From Cytophagaceae bacterium (lineage in GTDB: Bacteria; Bacteroidota; Bacteroidia; Cytophagales; Flexibacteraceae), in assembly GCA_947464365.1 (NCBI GenBank), contig CANHWS010000163.1, forward strand, positions 1-7,920: a stretch of DNA of 7,920 nt, written 5' to 3'. Of the stretch, positions 1 to 6,132 are shown in pieces. Position 1 is the stretch's first letter; each line of letters opens with the position of its first letter. Below the pieces are notes generated by a model. The model saw only the letters and a program-made list of their open reading frames with translations, ran no database searches and was not told the DNA's origin. The translations under genes and the position numbers were made by a program.

Positions 1-261
1 ATTGGCCCATCTGATCTAAGGATAGAGCAGTTGATCAATCGTGTGGAGCTGGCACAAGACAATCCCATTGCAGAGGTCATTTTGGCCCTGAGCCCCACGA
101 TGGAAGGCGACACCACCGGGCTATACCTCCAACGCATGTTGGCAGGCAAAGTTGGCAAGGTGACCCAGCTATCGCGTGGCGTTGCAGTAGGATCAGAGCT
201 TGAGTATGCTGACGAGATCACCTTAGGACGTAGTTTGCTACTCCGGACTAAAGCGGATTAG
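1..261 (+). CDS. recR: Recombination protein RecR, C-terminal part (5' end outside window)
   Basis: This is the last 86 codons of RecR, which works with RecO (and RecF) to load RecA at single-strand gaps during recombinational repair in the cytoplasm. The frame is open from base 1, starting I-G-P-S-D-L-R-I-E-Q-L, so the TTG at 31 is an internal codon and not a start. The visible part is the second half of the Toprim domain and the C-terminal tail. It includes the segment E-V-I-L-A-L-S-P-T-M-E-G-D-T-T and, near the end, S-R-G-V-A-V-G-S-E-L-E-Y-A-D-E-I-T-L-G-R-S, both very characteristic of RecR. The family is about 200 residues long, so the zinc finger and roughly 115 N-terminal residues lie upstream. 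It ends at TAG 259-261, and lipA follows 176 bases downstream on the same strand with its own probable promoter. Nothing suggests it is damaged; it is cut by the window edge. Confidence 0.95.
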   Translation: MGPSDLRIEQLINRVELAQDNPIAEVILALSPTMEGDTTGLYLQRMLAGKVGKVTQLSRGVAVGSELEYADEITLGRSLLLRTKAD

Positions 262-328
262 ATTCGGCGATTTTCTTCCTGAGTTAATTTGCGGGCTAGG
301 TCTTCAGCTTTCCGTTATCCATGGAACC

Positions 329-343
329 TTAGGCAAGGCCTAA
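329..343 (+). other. Short inverted repeat between recR and lipA
   Basis: TTAGGC (329-334) and GCCTAA (338-343) form a perfect 6-bp stem with a 3-base loop, 67 bases after the recR stop. It could end recR transcription, but no T-run follows, so it does not look like a standard intrinsic terminator. It may be chance. Confidence 0.25.
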
Positions 344-380
344 ACCAAGGCTGATAGTACTACTTTCGTTTCCTAGGTAT

Positions 381-388
381 TACCTTTG
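381..388 (+). promoter_or_regulatory. Candidate Bacteroidota -7 promoter element for lipA
   Basis: TACCTTTG matches the Bacteroidota sigma-A-type -7 element TAnnTTTG exactly and lies 50 bases before the lipA ATG, which leaves a plausible short 5' leader. I see no clear TTTG-type -33 element about 19 bases upstream, so the support rests on the -7 box and its position. The recR-lipA gap of 176 bases fits lipA having its own promoter. Confidence 0.45.
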
Positions 389-423
389 TTCTGGAGCCCC
401 AACTGTGGGCGGATAAGACCACT

Positions 424-441
424 ATGTCTTTTTTACGATGA
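424..441 (+). other. Five-codon mini-ORF overlapping the lipA start
   Basis: ATG at 424 opens a frame reading M-S-F-L-R and closes with TGA at 439-441, which overlaps the lipA ATG as ATGA (438-441). Such an arrangement can couple translation, but there is no ribosome binding site before the mini-ORF and its length could be chance. It is listed because the overlap with the start codon is exact. Confidence 0.2.
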
Positions 442-1334
442 TCGAACTACCTGTATTGCCAACAATGCCCACCGAAATGGGGGCCAACCAAGTACCTGGA
501 GACCGTAAGCCTAACTGGCTACGGGTCAAGTTGCCGATTGGGCCTGAGTACCGGCATGTGCGCAACTTAGTTGACAACTACAAACTACACACCATCTGCG
601 AAAGCGGCAACTGCCCCAACATGGGCGAGTGCTGGGGTGCAGGCACTGCTACGTTCATGATCTTGGGTAATGTATGTACCCGCAGCTGCTCGTTCTGCGC
701 GGTGGCAACAGGTCGCCCCAACGAATATGACACTGACGAACCACGCCGTGTGGCCGAGGCCATCCAGCTGATGCAAGTCAAACATGCGGTCCTGACCTCT
801 GTCAACCGAGATGAGCTGAAGGACCGTGGTGCCGAGATTTGGTACCAAACTGTCCGTGCCGTCAAGGAGGCTAGCCCAACGACTACAATCGAGACCCTAA
901 TCCCTGATGTCAAAGGCAACTGGGATGCCCTCTATCGGATGATTGAAGGAGGACAAGAAGTCGTGAGCCACAACATGGAGACCGTGAAACGCCTTTATCG
1001 GATCGTGCGGCCACAGGCCAAGTACGAGCGCAGCCTCGAAGAGCTGTACCGCATAAAGCAGTATGGCAAACGGACCAAGACGGGCATCATGCTAGGCCTT
1101 GGCGAAACCCCTGAAGAGGTCTATGAGGCGATGGACGATCTTGTGGCCCAAGGTGTAGATGTGCTGACCTTAGGCCAGTACCTCCAACCAACCAAAATGC
1201 ACCTCGAGGTGGCCGAGTTTATCCACCCAGACCTTTTTGCTCATTATCAGGAGGTGGGTATGGCCAAAGGCTTTGCCTACGTCGAAAGCGGTCCTTTGGT
1301 CCGTAGTAGCTACCATGCTGAGCGCCACATCTAA
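438..1334 (+). CDS. lipA: Lipoyl synthase (radical SAM)
   Basis: LipA inserts two sulfur atoms at C6 and C8 of protein-bound octanoyl groups, making the lipoyl cofactor of 2-oxoacid dehydrogenases and the glycine cleavage system. The 298-residue protein is full length for the family. The auxiliary 4Fe-4S cluster ligands are C54, C59 and C65 (C-x4-C-x5-C). The radical-SAM cluster ligands are C80, C84 and C87 (C-x3-C-x2-C). The C-terminal R-S-S-Y motif at 289-292, whose serine ligates the auxiliary cluster, is also present. Other family blocks are T-S-V-N-R-D-E-L (120-127), E-T-L-I-P-D (152-157), H-N-M-E-T-V (178-183) and G-Q-Y-L-Q-P-T (246-252). The ATG at 438 gives an N-terminus of normal length, with no Shine-Dalgarno sequence. 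A poly-T run and a five-codon mini-ORF sit immediately upstream. Neither lipB nor an octanoyl transferase is in the window. All key residues are intact. Confidence 0.98.
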   Translation: MIELPVLPTMPTEMGANQVPGDRKPNWLRVKLPIGPEYRHVRNLVDNYKLHTICESGNCPNMGECWGAGTATFMILGNVCTRSCSFCAVATGRPNEYDTDEPRRVAEAIQLMQVKHAVLTSVNRDELKDRGAEIWYQTVRAVKEASPTTTIETLIPDVKGNWDALYRMIEGGQEVVSHNMETVKRLYRIVRPQAKYERSLEELYRIKQYGKRTKTGIMLGLGETPEEVYEAMDDLVAQGVDVLTLGQYLQPTKMHLEVAEFIHPDLFAHYQEVGMAKGFAYVESGPLVRSSYHAERHI

Positions 1335-1376
1335 GTTGGGTGGGGCCGTTAGTTACCCATCAGCAAAGTTAATATT

Positions 1377-1394
1377 CCAAAGGGCCAAAGGGCC
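1377..1394 (+). repeat. 8-bp tandem repeat between lipA and yicC
   Basis: CCAAAGGG occurs twice in direct succession (1377-1384, 1385-1392), followed by another CC, in the 77-base gap before the yicC-like start at 1412. The GG and CC parts can pair, but only weakly. It could be a slippage-prone tract or chance. Confidence 0.35.
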
Positions 1395-1411
1395 TGATAC
1401 ACCAATTCAGC

Positions 1412-2287
1412 ATGTTAAAATCGATGACTGGCTTTGGAGCCGCCACCCAAGAGCTCAATGGCCTCCAGATAACTGCCGAGGTCAAATGCCTCAATAGTAA
1501 GTTTGCTGAGGTATTTGTGCGCCTTCCGCGCGAGCTCAATGACAAGGAGACTGAGGTGCGGAATGCTGCAACTACCTCCTTGGAGCGTGGCAAAATCAAT
1601 GTCAGCATCGACCTTGTCAAACCCCAAGGTGGAACACTGAGCCGTGGGATCAATCTACCTGTCTTTCAGGCTTGGTATCAGCAGTTGTTAGAGGCCGCCA
1701 ACTCAGTAGGCGCTGGCGACGAGGGTTTGGTCAAACTGGCCCTTACGATGCCTGAGGTCATGAGCCAACCAGCCGCTGACCCAGAGGTAACCACCGCCTT
1801 GTGGCAAGCAGTGCAGGCTGTCCTAAAGGATGCCTTGGCCAATTGCAATACATTTCGTGCGGACGAGGGTCGAGTGCTGGCCGCTAAACTAAGCGAGTAT
1901 ATTGGCGAAATCCGGGAGCGATTATTGATCATTGAGGCACACGATCCTGAACGTTTGGCACTAACCCGCCAGCGACTGTTTGACCGCATTGCGGAGCTAG
2001 GTCAAAAAGTACAGGTGGACCATAACCGTTTTGAGCAAGAGCTAATCTACTACCTCGAGAAGCTGGACGTGAGCGAAGAAAAGGTGCGCCTACGTGCCCA
2101 CCTTGACTACTTTGTCGAGGCAATCGCGGAAGGTAATGGCAAAAAGCTAGGCTTTATTTCCCAGGAGATTGGCCGTGAGATCAATACTATTGGTTCCAAA
2201 ATCAATGATGCTTCAGTGCAACGCATTGTGGTCGAGATGAAGGACCTGCTGGAGCGTATCAAGGAGCAGTGCCTGAACGTGATGTAA
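1412..2287 (+). CDS. YicC/YloC-family endoribonuclease
   Basis: This 291-residue protein matches the YicC/YloC family in length and in both ends. The N-terminus M-L-K-S-M-T-G-F-G is the family signature and fixes the ATG at 1412. The N-terminal YicC domain covers about residues 1-155. The C-terminal DUF1732 domain holds the strongly conserved block around 241-268 (G-N-G-K-K-L-G-F, E-I-G-R-E-I-N-T-I-G-S-K-I-N-D). Family members studied in E. coli and Bacillus are cytoplasmic endoribonucleases; E. coli YicC has been linked to decay of the small RNA RyhB. The substrate here is unknown. It follows lipA by 77 bases on the same strand and may be co-transcribed with it. In many Bacteroidota the yicC-like gene is followed by gmk, but here it is followed by bioD on the opposite strand. 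I leave the symbol empty because yicC and yloC are names from other lineages. Confidence 0.93.
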   Translation: MLKSMTGFGAATQELNGLQITAEVKCLNSKFAEVFVRLPRELNDKETEVRNAATTSLERGKINVSIDLVKPQGGTLSRGINLPVFQAWYQQLLEAANSVGAGDEGLVKLALTMPEVMSQPAADPEVTTALWQAVQAVLKDALANCNTFRADEGRVLAAKLSEYIGEIRERLLIIEAHDPERLALTRQRLFDRIAELGQKVQVDHNRFEQELIYYLEKLDVSEEKVRLRAHLDYFVEAIAEGNGKKLGFISQEIGREINTIGSKINDASVQRIVVEMKDLLERIKEQCLNVM

Positions 2288-2303
2288 ATTCTGACACACT
2301 AGG

Positions 2304-2933
2304 CTAATTGCTTGTCAAAAGCATAGGCAGGACAGTTGGCCGTAGTTCGGTTGCCAACTGACTGATTACTAGTTTGTTCAAGATCGGTAGCTGTGGGACG
2401 GAGAACAGTTTCTGATAGCCCGTATGGTGCAGGATGATCCGTTCGGACGCCTCATTAGCTGGTCCGTTGAACACAATGCCTAACACCTTTGCACCCCTTT
2501 GCTTTAGCTCAGCAGCCGAAAGTAGGGTATGGTTGATGCTGCCCAGATAGAGGTTGGCCACTAATACAATTGGCAGATCCCACTGAAGCGGGAGGTCAAT
2601 TACAAAATCATGGTCATTAATCGGAACCAAGATGCCGCCAGCCCCTTCTACCACTAGGTGAGCTTTGGTGTCAGGCATATTAATCTGGTCAATCTTAATG
2701 TTGATACCCTCTTGATCAGCGGCAGCATGTGGCGACATCGGTGCAGCGAGGCGGTGTGCCTCGGGCCAAGCTGTTACGGCTGGGCTGCTAACCAAGCCCA
2801 TGATGGTGTCGGTATCGGTAGGCGTGCCTGCCTGAATCGGTTTCCAGTACTGGGCCCCCATGATCTCACATAGGAGTGCTGATACCATGGTTTTGCCACT
2901 ATCTGTGCCAATGGCGGTTACGAAGAGCTGCAT
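2304..2933 (-). CDS. bioD: ATP-dependent dethiobiotin synthetase
   Basis: BioD closes the ureido ring of dethiobiotin from 7,8-diaminopelargonate, CO2 and ATP, the next-to-last step of biotin synthesis in the cytoplasm. From the start chosen, the protein has 209 residues and a P-loop G-T-D-S-G-K-T at 9-15. It also has the substrate-binding lysine block Y-W-K-P-I-Q-A-G (29-36, K31) and E-G-A-G-G at 96-100, followed by a strand containing I-V-L-V-A-N (122-127). The P-loop has Ser where many homologues have Val. The frame stays open to an ATG at 2993, but that adds 20 residues not seen in the family, so the ATG at 2933, just before Q-L-F-V-T-A-I-G-T, is preferred. No other bio gene is in the window, so bioD stands apart from bioA, bioB and bioF. 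It converges on the yicC-like gene with 16 bases between stop codons and diverges from ispH. Confidence 0.95.
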   Translation of the reverse strand: MQLFVTAIGTDSGKTMVSALLCEIMGAQYWKPIQAGTPTDTDTIMGLVSSPAVTAWPEAHRLAAPMSPHAAADQEGINIKIDQINMPDTKAHLVVEGAGGILVPINDHDFVIDLPLQWDLPIVLVANLYLGSINHTLLSAAELKQRGAKVLGIVFNGPANEASERIILHHTGYQKLFSVPQLPILNKLVISQLATELRPTVLPMLLTSN

Positions 2934-2979
2934 AGCGGTATAAAACAACAAGGAATAAGGTTTATCCCTTACGGACTGA

Positions 2980-2987
2980 TATATTTG
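2980..2987 (+). promoter_or_regulatory. Candidate Bacteroidota -7 element for ispH
   Basis: TATATTTG matches TAnnTTTG exactly, 87 bases before the ispH ATG, in the divergent bioD-ispH spacer. A convincing -33 element is not visible; a TTTA lies only 15 bases upstream. If real, the transcript leader would contain the hairpin at 3047-3065. I could not identify a matching element for bioD on the other strand. Confidence 0.35.
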
Positions 2988-3046
2988 TGCCAATGCCTAG
3001 CCACCCAATGGCCAAACTGGTTTATGGGGCAAGTTAGGTGCTTTTT

Positions 3047-3065
3047 CACAACCAGCTAGGTTGTG
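3047..3065 (+). promoter_or_regulatory. Hairpin or operator-like inverted repeat before ispH
   Basis: CACAACC (3047-3053) and GGTTGTG (3059-3065) are perfect 7-bp inverted repeats around a 5-base loop AGCTA. After one mismatch, two more A-T pairs are possible. The repeat ends 10 bases before the ispH ATG at 3075 and contains the alternative GTG start at 3063 in its right arm. In RNA it would place a stem over the ribosome landing zone; in DNA it could be a dimer binding site. No T-run follows, and it is not placed as a terminator. Confidence 0.45.
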
Positions 3066-3074
3066 CAATTGAGA

Positions 3075-3989
3075 ATGGAAATTACGATAGACAAGAATTC
3101 TGGTTACTGTTTCGGTGTCGAGTACGCGATCCAGATGGCAGAGGACGAACTAGAGCAGGCATCGCAGCTTTACTGTTTGGGCGACATCGTCCATAATAGG
3201 ATGGAGGTAGAGCGACTGCACAACAAAGGTCTCCGGATCATCGACCATCAGCAGCTGGAAAACTTGCATGACTGCAAAGTGTTGATCAGGGCTCATGGCG
3301 AGCCACCCGAAACATATCAGTTGGCACTACGGAACAACATCGAGCTGATTGATGCGAGCTGCCCTGTCGTCCTCAAACTCCAGAATAGGGTCAAGTCCTC
3401 GTATGACAAGATGCGTAAGCAAGATGGCCAGATCGTTATCTACGGTCAGCAAGGCCATGCCGAAGTCGAGGGCTTAAAGGGCCAGACACTTGGTGATGCC
3501 ATCGTGGTGACCAAACCAGAGGACCTAGACCAGCTGGACTTTGAGCGGCCAATCGAGCTGTTCAGCCAGACCACCAAAAGCACAGCGGGCTTCTACAAGA
3601 TGAAGACTTTGATAGAAGAGCGTGTTGCTGCAGCACGCCTAGCTAAGCCAGAGGACGCTGACCACATATATTTTGAGGCTAATGATAGTATCTGTCGTCA
3701 GGTAAGCAATCGGGAGCCACAGCTTCGGATTTTTGCCGCCGAACATGATGTAGTGATTTTTGTATCGGGCCGAAAGTCCAGCAATGGGAAAGCCCTGTTT
3801 GCCGTTTGCGAGGCCATCAATCCTAAAAGCTACTTCGTCGAAAGCGAACAAGAACTTGACCCTACTTGGTTTGATGGTATCGGCACAGTTGGTATATGTG
3901 GCGCTACCAGCACCCCTCTGTGGCTAATGCAACAGGTGGCTGATCGCATTGCCGAATTTGATCATTTGTTAACCCTAGTTTTGGATTAG
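3075..3989 (+). CDS. ispH: 4-hydroxy-3-methylbut-2-enyl diphosphate reductase
   Basis: IspH (LytB) is an iron-sulfur enzyme that reductively dehydroxylates HMBPP to IPP and DMAPP, the last step of the MEP isoprenoid pathway. From ATG 3075 the protein has 304 residues. The three cluster cysteines are C12 (S-G-Y-C-F-G-V), C96 (D-A-S-C-P-V-V) and C207 (D-S-I-C-R-Q-V). Active-site blocks are V-H-N (39-41), A-H-G (73-75), G-H-A-E-V-E-G (127-133, with the catalytic glutamate E130) and S-Q-T-T (164-167). S-S-N-G-K-A at 235-240 binds the diphosphate. A GTG at 3063 would add four residues, but it lies inside the hairpin, and homologues begin close to the T-I-D-K-N-S-G strand, so the ATG is preferred. 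It is transcribed away from bioD. The next gene, rmlA, starts 113 bases downstream and belongs to a different pathway. Confidence 0.97.
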   Translation: MEITIDKNSGYCFGVEYAIQMAEDELEQASQLYCLGDIVHNRMEVERLHNKGLRIIDHQQLENLHDCKVLIRAHGEPPETYQLALRNNIELIDASCPVVLKLQNRVKSSYDKMRKQDGQIVIYGQQGHAEVEGLKGQTLGDAIVVTKPEDLDQLDFERPIELFSQTTKSTAGFYKMKTLIEERVAAARLAKPEDADHIYFEANDSICRQVSNREPQLRIFAAEHDVVIFVSGRKSSNGKALFAVCEAINPKSYFVESEQELDPTWFDGIGTVGICGATSTPLWLMQQVADRIAEFDHLLTLVLD

Positions 3990-4023
3990 CGCCTCTAAAC
4001 CTAACTAACTAGCAGTGCGGTAG

Positions 4024-4046
4024 CCCATCTGGCTCGGACCCATCTG
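4024..4046 (+). repeat. Spaced direct repeat upstream of rmlA
   Basis: CCCATCTG occurs at 4024-4031 and again at 4039-4046, a 15-base period, in the 113-base gap between ispH and rmlA. It could be a pair of binding half-sites on roughly the same face of the helix, or chance. I see no exact TAnnTTTG box in this gap. Confidence 0.3.
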
Positions 4047-4102
4047 TTTAGATACCTCTTCAACCCAATACAAATTCGAATCCCAACCCTCCCCGCAACG
4101 AT

Positions 4103-4966
4103 ATGAAAGGTATAATCTTGGCAGGCGGCTCTGGCACTAGGTTGCATCCGCTGACGCTAGCGGTAAGTAAACAACTGATGCCTGTCTATGACAAGCCGAT
4201 GATTTATTACCCGCTGTCAGTCCTCATGCTGGCTGGCATCAAGGAAATCCTGATCATTAGCACCCCGCATGACTTGCCCCACTTCGAGAAATTGCTTGGG
4301 GATGGATCGCGCATTGGTTGTCAGTTTACTTATGCCGTCCAGCCAAGTCCGGACGGTTTGGCTCAAGCCTTTATCATCGGCCGTGAGTTTATCGGGGATG
4401 ATAAGGTGGCCTTGGTGTTGGGTGACAACATCTTTTATGGCTCTGGTGTGACTGGGTTACTCCAGCAACATAACGACCCAGATGGTGGTGTGATCTTCGC
4501 TTGCCATGTCCATGACCCAGAGCGTTATGGTGTTGTTGAGTTTGACAGCGCTGGGACTGCCATTAGCATCGAGGAAAAGCCTGACCAGCCAAAAAGCAAC
4601 TATGCTGTGCCAGGACTCTACTTCTATGACAACGAGGTTGTAAACATCGCTGCTAATCTTAAGCCTAGCCCACGCGGCGAGCTAGAGATCACTGACGTCA
4701 ATAAAGTCTACCTAGAGCGCAAGGCCCTCAAAGTAGGTGTGTTGCCGAGGGGTACTGCTTGGCTTGATACGGGTACTTTTGCTAGTCTGATGCAGGCTGG
4801 GCAGTTTGTCCAGGTGCTGGAAGAGCGCCAAGGCCTCAAGGTCGGTTGCATCGAGGAGGTAGCCTACCGGATGGGCTTCATCAACGCAACCCAGCTTGAG
4901 GCAGTAGCCAAACCACTGGTCAAATCAGGGTACGGGGCGTATCTTTTGGGCCTCTTGCGGGATTAA
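4103..4966 (+). CDS. rmlA: Glucose-1-phosphate thymidylyltransferase
   Basis: RmlA joins glucose-1-phosphate and dTTP to make dTDP-glucose, the first step to dTDP-rhamnose and other dTDP-6-deoxysugars. The 287-residue protein is the normal length. It begins with the nucleotide-binding loop L-A-G-G-S-G-T-R-L (6-14), then has S-K-Q-L-M-P-V-Y-D-K-P (22-32) and the metal-binding L-G-D-N-I-F-Y-G block (D108). E-E-K-P at 157-160 and A-W-L-D-T-G-T at 219-225 (D222) complete the sugar and metal sites. The C-terminal E-E-V-A-Y-R-M-G-F-I block belongs to the short RmlA type. The start M-K-G-I-I-L-A-G-G is typical. No rmlB, rmlC or rmlD sits beside it; the cupin at 7224 is too short and too different to be taken as rmlC without testing. 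It marks the left edge of the sugar cluster and is followed by a long 256-base gap. Confidence 0.95.
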   Translation: MKGIILAGGSGTRLHPLTLAVSKQLMPVYDKPMIYYPLSVLMLAGIKEILIISTPHDLPHFEKLLGDGSRIGCQFTYAVQPSPDGLAQAFIIGREFIGDDKVALVLGDNIFYGSGVTGLLQQHNDPDGGVIFACHVHDPERYGVVEFDSAGTAISIEEKPDQPKSNYAVPGLYFYDNEVVNIAANLKPSPRGELEITDVNKVYLERKALKVGVLPRGTAWLDTGTFASLMQAGQFVQVLEERQGLKVGCIEEVAYRMGFINATQLEAVAKPLVKSGYGAYLLGLLRD

Positions 4967-5222
4967 TCCACAACGAAACCGAGGAAGCAGGCCAGGATAG
5001 CCTAAATGCTTAATCTTGCCGTAACTTATGTCAATATACTTGTTATCAGGTAGTTGCGTAATTTTAGGGTGTTCTTAACCTGCCCTAGCATCAATATCCA
5101 TACACCAAAAAGCAGAGCTAACGCATTTCAGTTTCTATATTTACGACAGCAACAGGACCGGAATCCTTGGGTTTAGCCTGCTGCACAACGAGGTTACATA
5201 AATCGATGACCTCCCCTATTCT
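4967..5222. other. 256-base gap between rmlA and rfbF
   Basis: No open frame of useful size lies here. TATATTTA at 5136-5143 is a seven-of-eight match to TAnnTTTG, 79 bases before rfbF, and is the best promoter candidate. TAGGG (5065-5069) and CCCTA (5083-5087) could form a weak 5-bp stem with a 13-base loop. The length suggests that rfbF has its own promoter and is not simply read through from rmlA. I see no recognisable riboswitch or terminator. Confidence 0.4.
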
Positions 5223-5993
5223 ATGAAGATATTATTATTGGCAGGTGGCTTCGGCACACGACTGAGCGAAGAAACTAACGTAGTGCCTAAGCCTATGGTC
5301 GAGATTGGTGGTCGGCCAATCCTTTGGCACATCATGAAGCTCTATAGCCATTATGGCTATAACGACTTTGTGGTCTTGCTCGGCTATAAAGGCTATTATA
5401 TCAAGGAGTACTTTGCCAACTATTTCCTCCACCAGAGCGACGTCACGATCGACATGACGACTGGGAAACTGGAAGTCCATAACAACTCGTCCGAACCATG
5501 GAAGGTGACCCTGCTTGACACAGGCCAGAACACCATGACAGGTGGGCGGATCTTGCGTGCCAAAGACTTTATCGGCAACGAGCCCTTTATGCTGACCTAT
5601 GGCGATGGCGTTGCTGATGTCAATATTGCTGAGCTTGTCAAGTTCCACAAGGAGCAGGGCAAACTTGTCACGATGACCAGCATCCAGCCCGAAGGGCGTT
5701 TTGGTGCGCTGGAAATCCAAGAGTCAAAATTGGTGACCAAGTTTCATGAAAAGCCAAAAGGAGATGGTGCCTGGATCAATGGTGGTTTCTTTGTTTGCCA
5801 ACCAGAGGTGCTAGACTACATTACAAACGACAGTACCATCTTTGAGCGCGAACCGCTTGAGAACCTTGCCAATCAAGATCAGCTAATCACCTACCAACAT
5901 AATGGTTTCTGGAAGTGTATGGATACGCTTCGGGATAAAGTACAGCTGAACGAGTATTGGGAAAGTGGTACTCCGCCTTGGCGAATCTGGTAA
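5223..5993 (+). CDS. rfbF: Glucose-1-phosphate cytidylyltransferase
   Basis: RfbF makes CDP-glucose from glucose-1-phosphate and CTP, the entry point to CDP-linked deoxysugars of lipopolysaccharide or capsule. The 256-residue protein is full length. Seen in order are the nucleotide loop L-A-G-G-F-G-T-R-L (6-14), P-K-P-M-V-E-I-G-G-R-P (22-32, K23), the metal-binding Y-G-D-G-V-A-D-V-N block (D128, D132), H-E-K-P-K-G-D (175-181), I-N-G-G-F-F (185-190), E-R-E-P-L-E (208-213) and the C-terminal G-F-W-K-C-M-D-T (228-235). This combination separates RfbF (also called DdhA) from RmlA- and GalU-type enzymes. The ATG at 5223 gives the typical M-K-I-L-L-L-A-G-G start, with no Shine-Dalgarno sequence. 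rfbG follows on the same strand and uses its product, so the pair forms a working unit despite a gap of more than 100 bases between them. Confidence 0.97.
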   Translation: MKILLLAGGFGTRLSEETNVVPKPMVEIGGRPILWHIMKLYSHYGYNDFVVLLGYKGYYIKEYFANYFLHQSDVTIDMTTGKLEVHNNSSEPWKVTLLDTGQNTMTGGRILRAKDFIGNEPFMLTYGDGVADVNIAELVKFHKEQGKLVTMTSIQPEGRFGALEIQESKLVTKFHEKPKGDGAWINGGFFVCQPEVLDYITNDSTIFEREPLENLANQDQLITYQHNGFWKCMDTLRDKVQLNEYWESGTPPWRIW

Positions 5994-6017
5994 ACCTTTG
6001 GGCACGGTCCTGAATGT

Positions 6018-6030
6018 TGCTTGACAAGCA
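6018..6030 (+). other. Palindrome in the rfbF-rfbG gap
   Basis: TGCTTGACAAGCA has 6-base arms around a central A and lies 25 bases after the rfbF stop. As RNA it would form only a short stem with a 3-base loop and no T-run, so a terminator call is weak; as DNA it looks like a small operator. A related but imperfect sequence, TGCTTGTCAAAAGCA, lies at 2308-2322 inside the end of bioD. Confidence 0.25.
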
Positions 6031-6132
6031 TCAAAAGTATTTATTCGATTGGCGACCATAGGTCTGCCGACTGACTTCTAAAATCCAAAGCAGGCAACAC
6101 AGGTTTCAATGTGTGCCTCACCCATCCGAACT

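Noticed and set aside
31..261. Independent small protein starting at TTG 31
   Set aside because: The frame is open to base 1, and the residues before the TTG continue the RecR sequence, so this is the tail of recR.
1237..1497. 86-codon plus-strand frame bridging lipA and the yicC-like gene
   Set aside because: It overlaps the conserved LipA C-terminus and the YicC N-terminal signature in another frame and has no recognisable content.
2308..2322. Possible bidirectional terminator at the yicC/bioD junction
   Set aside because: TGCTT/AAGCA gives only a 5-bp stem inside the bioD coding end and has no flanking T-run on either side.
2934..2993. 20-residue N-terminal extension of BioD
   Set aside because: The extension places the P-loop unusually far from the N-terminus for this family, and a good ATG exists at 2933 directly before the first beta strand.
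3063..3074. GTG start of ispH four codons upstream
   Set aside because: It falls inside the hairpin arm, while the ATG at 3075 matches the usual IspH N-terminus.
5235..5720. 161-codon open frame on the minus strand
   Set aside because: It lies wholly inside rfbF, whose motifs are complete on the plus strand. The minus frame shows no recognisable domain and is explained by codon bias of rfbF.
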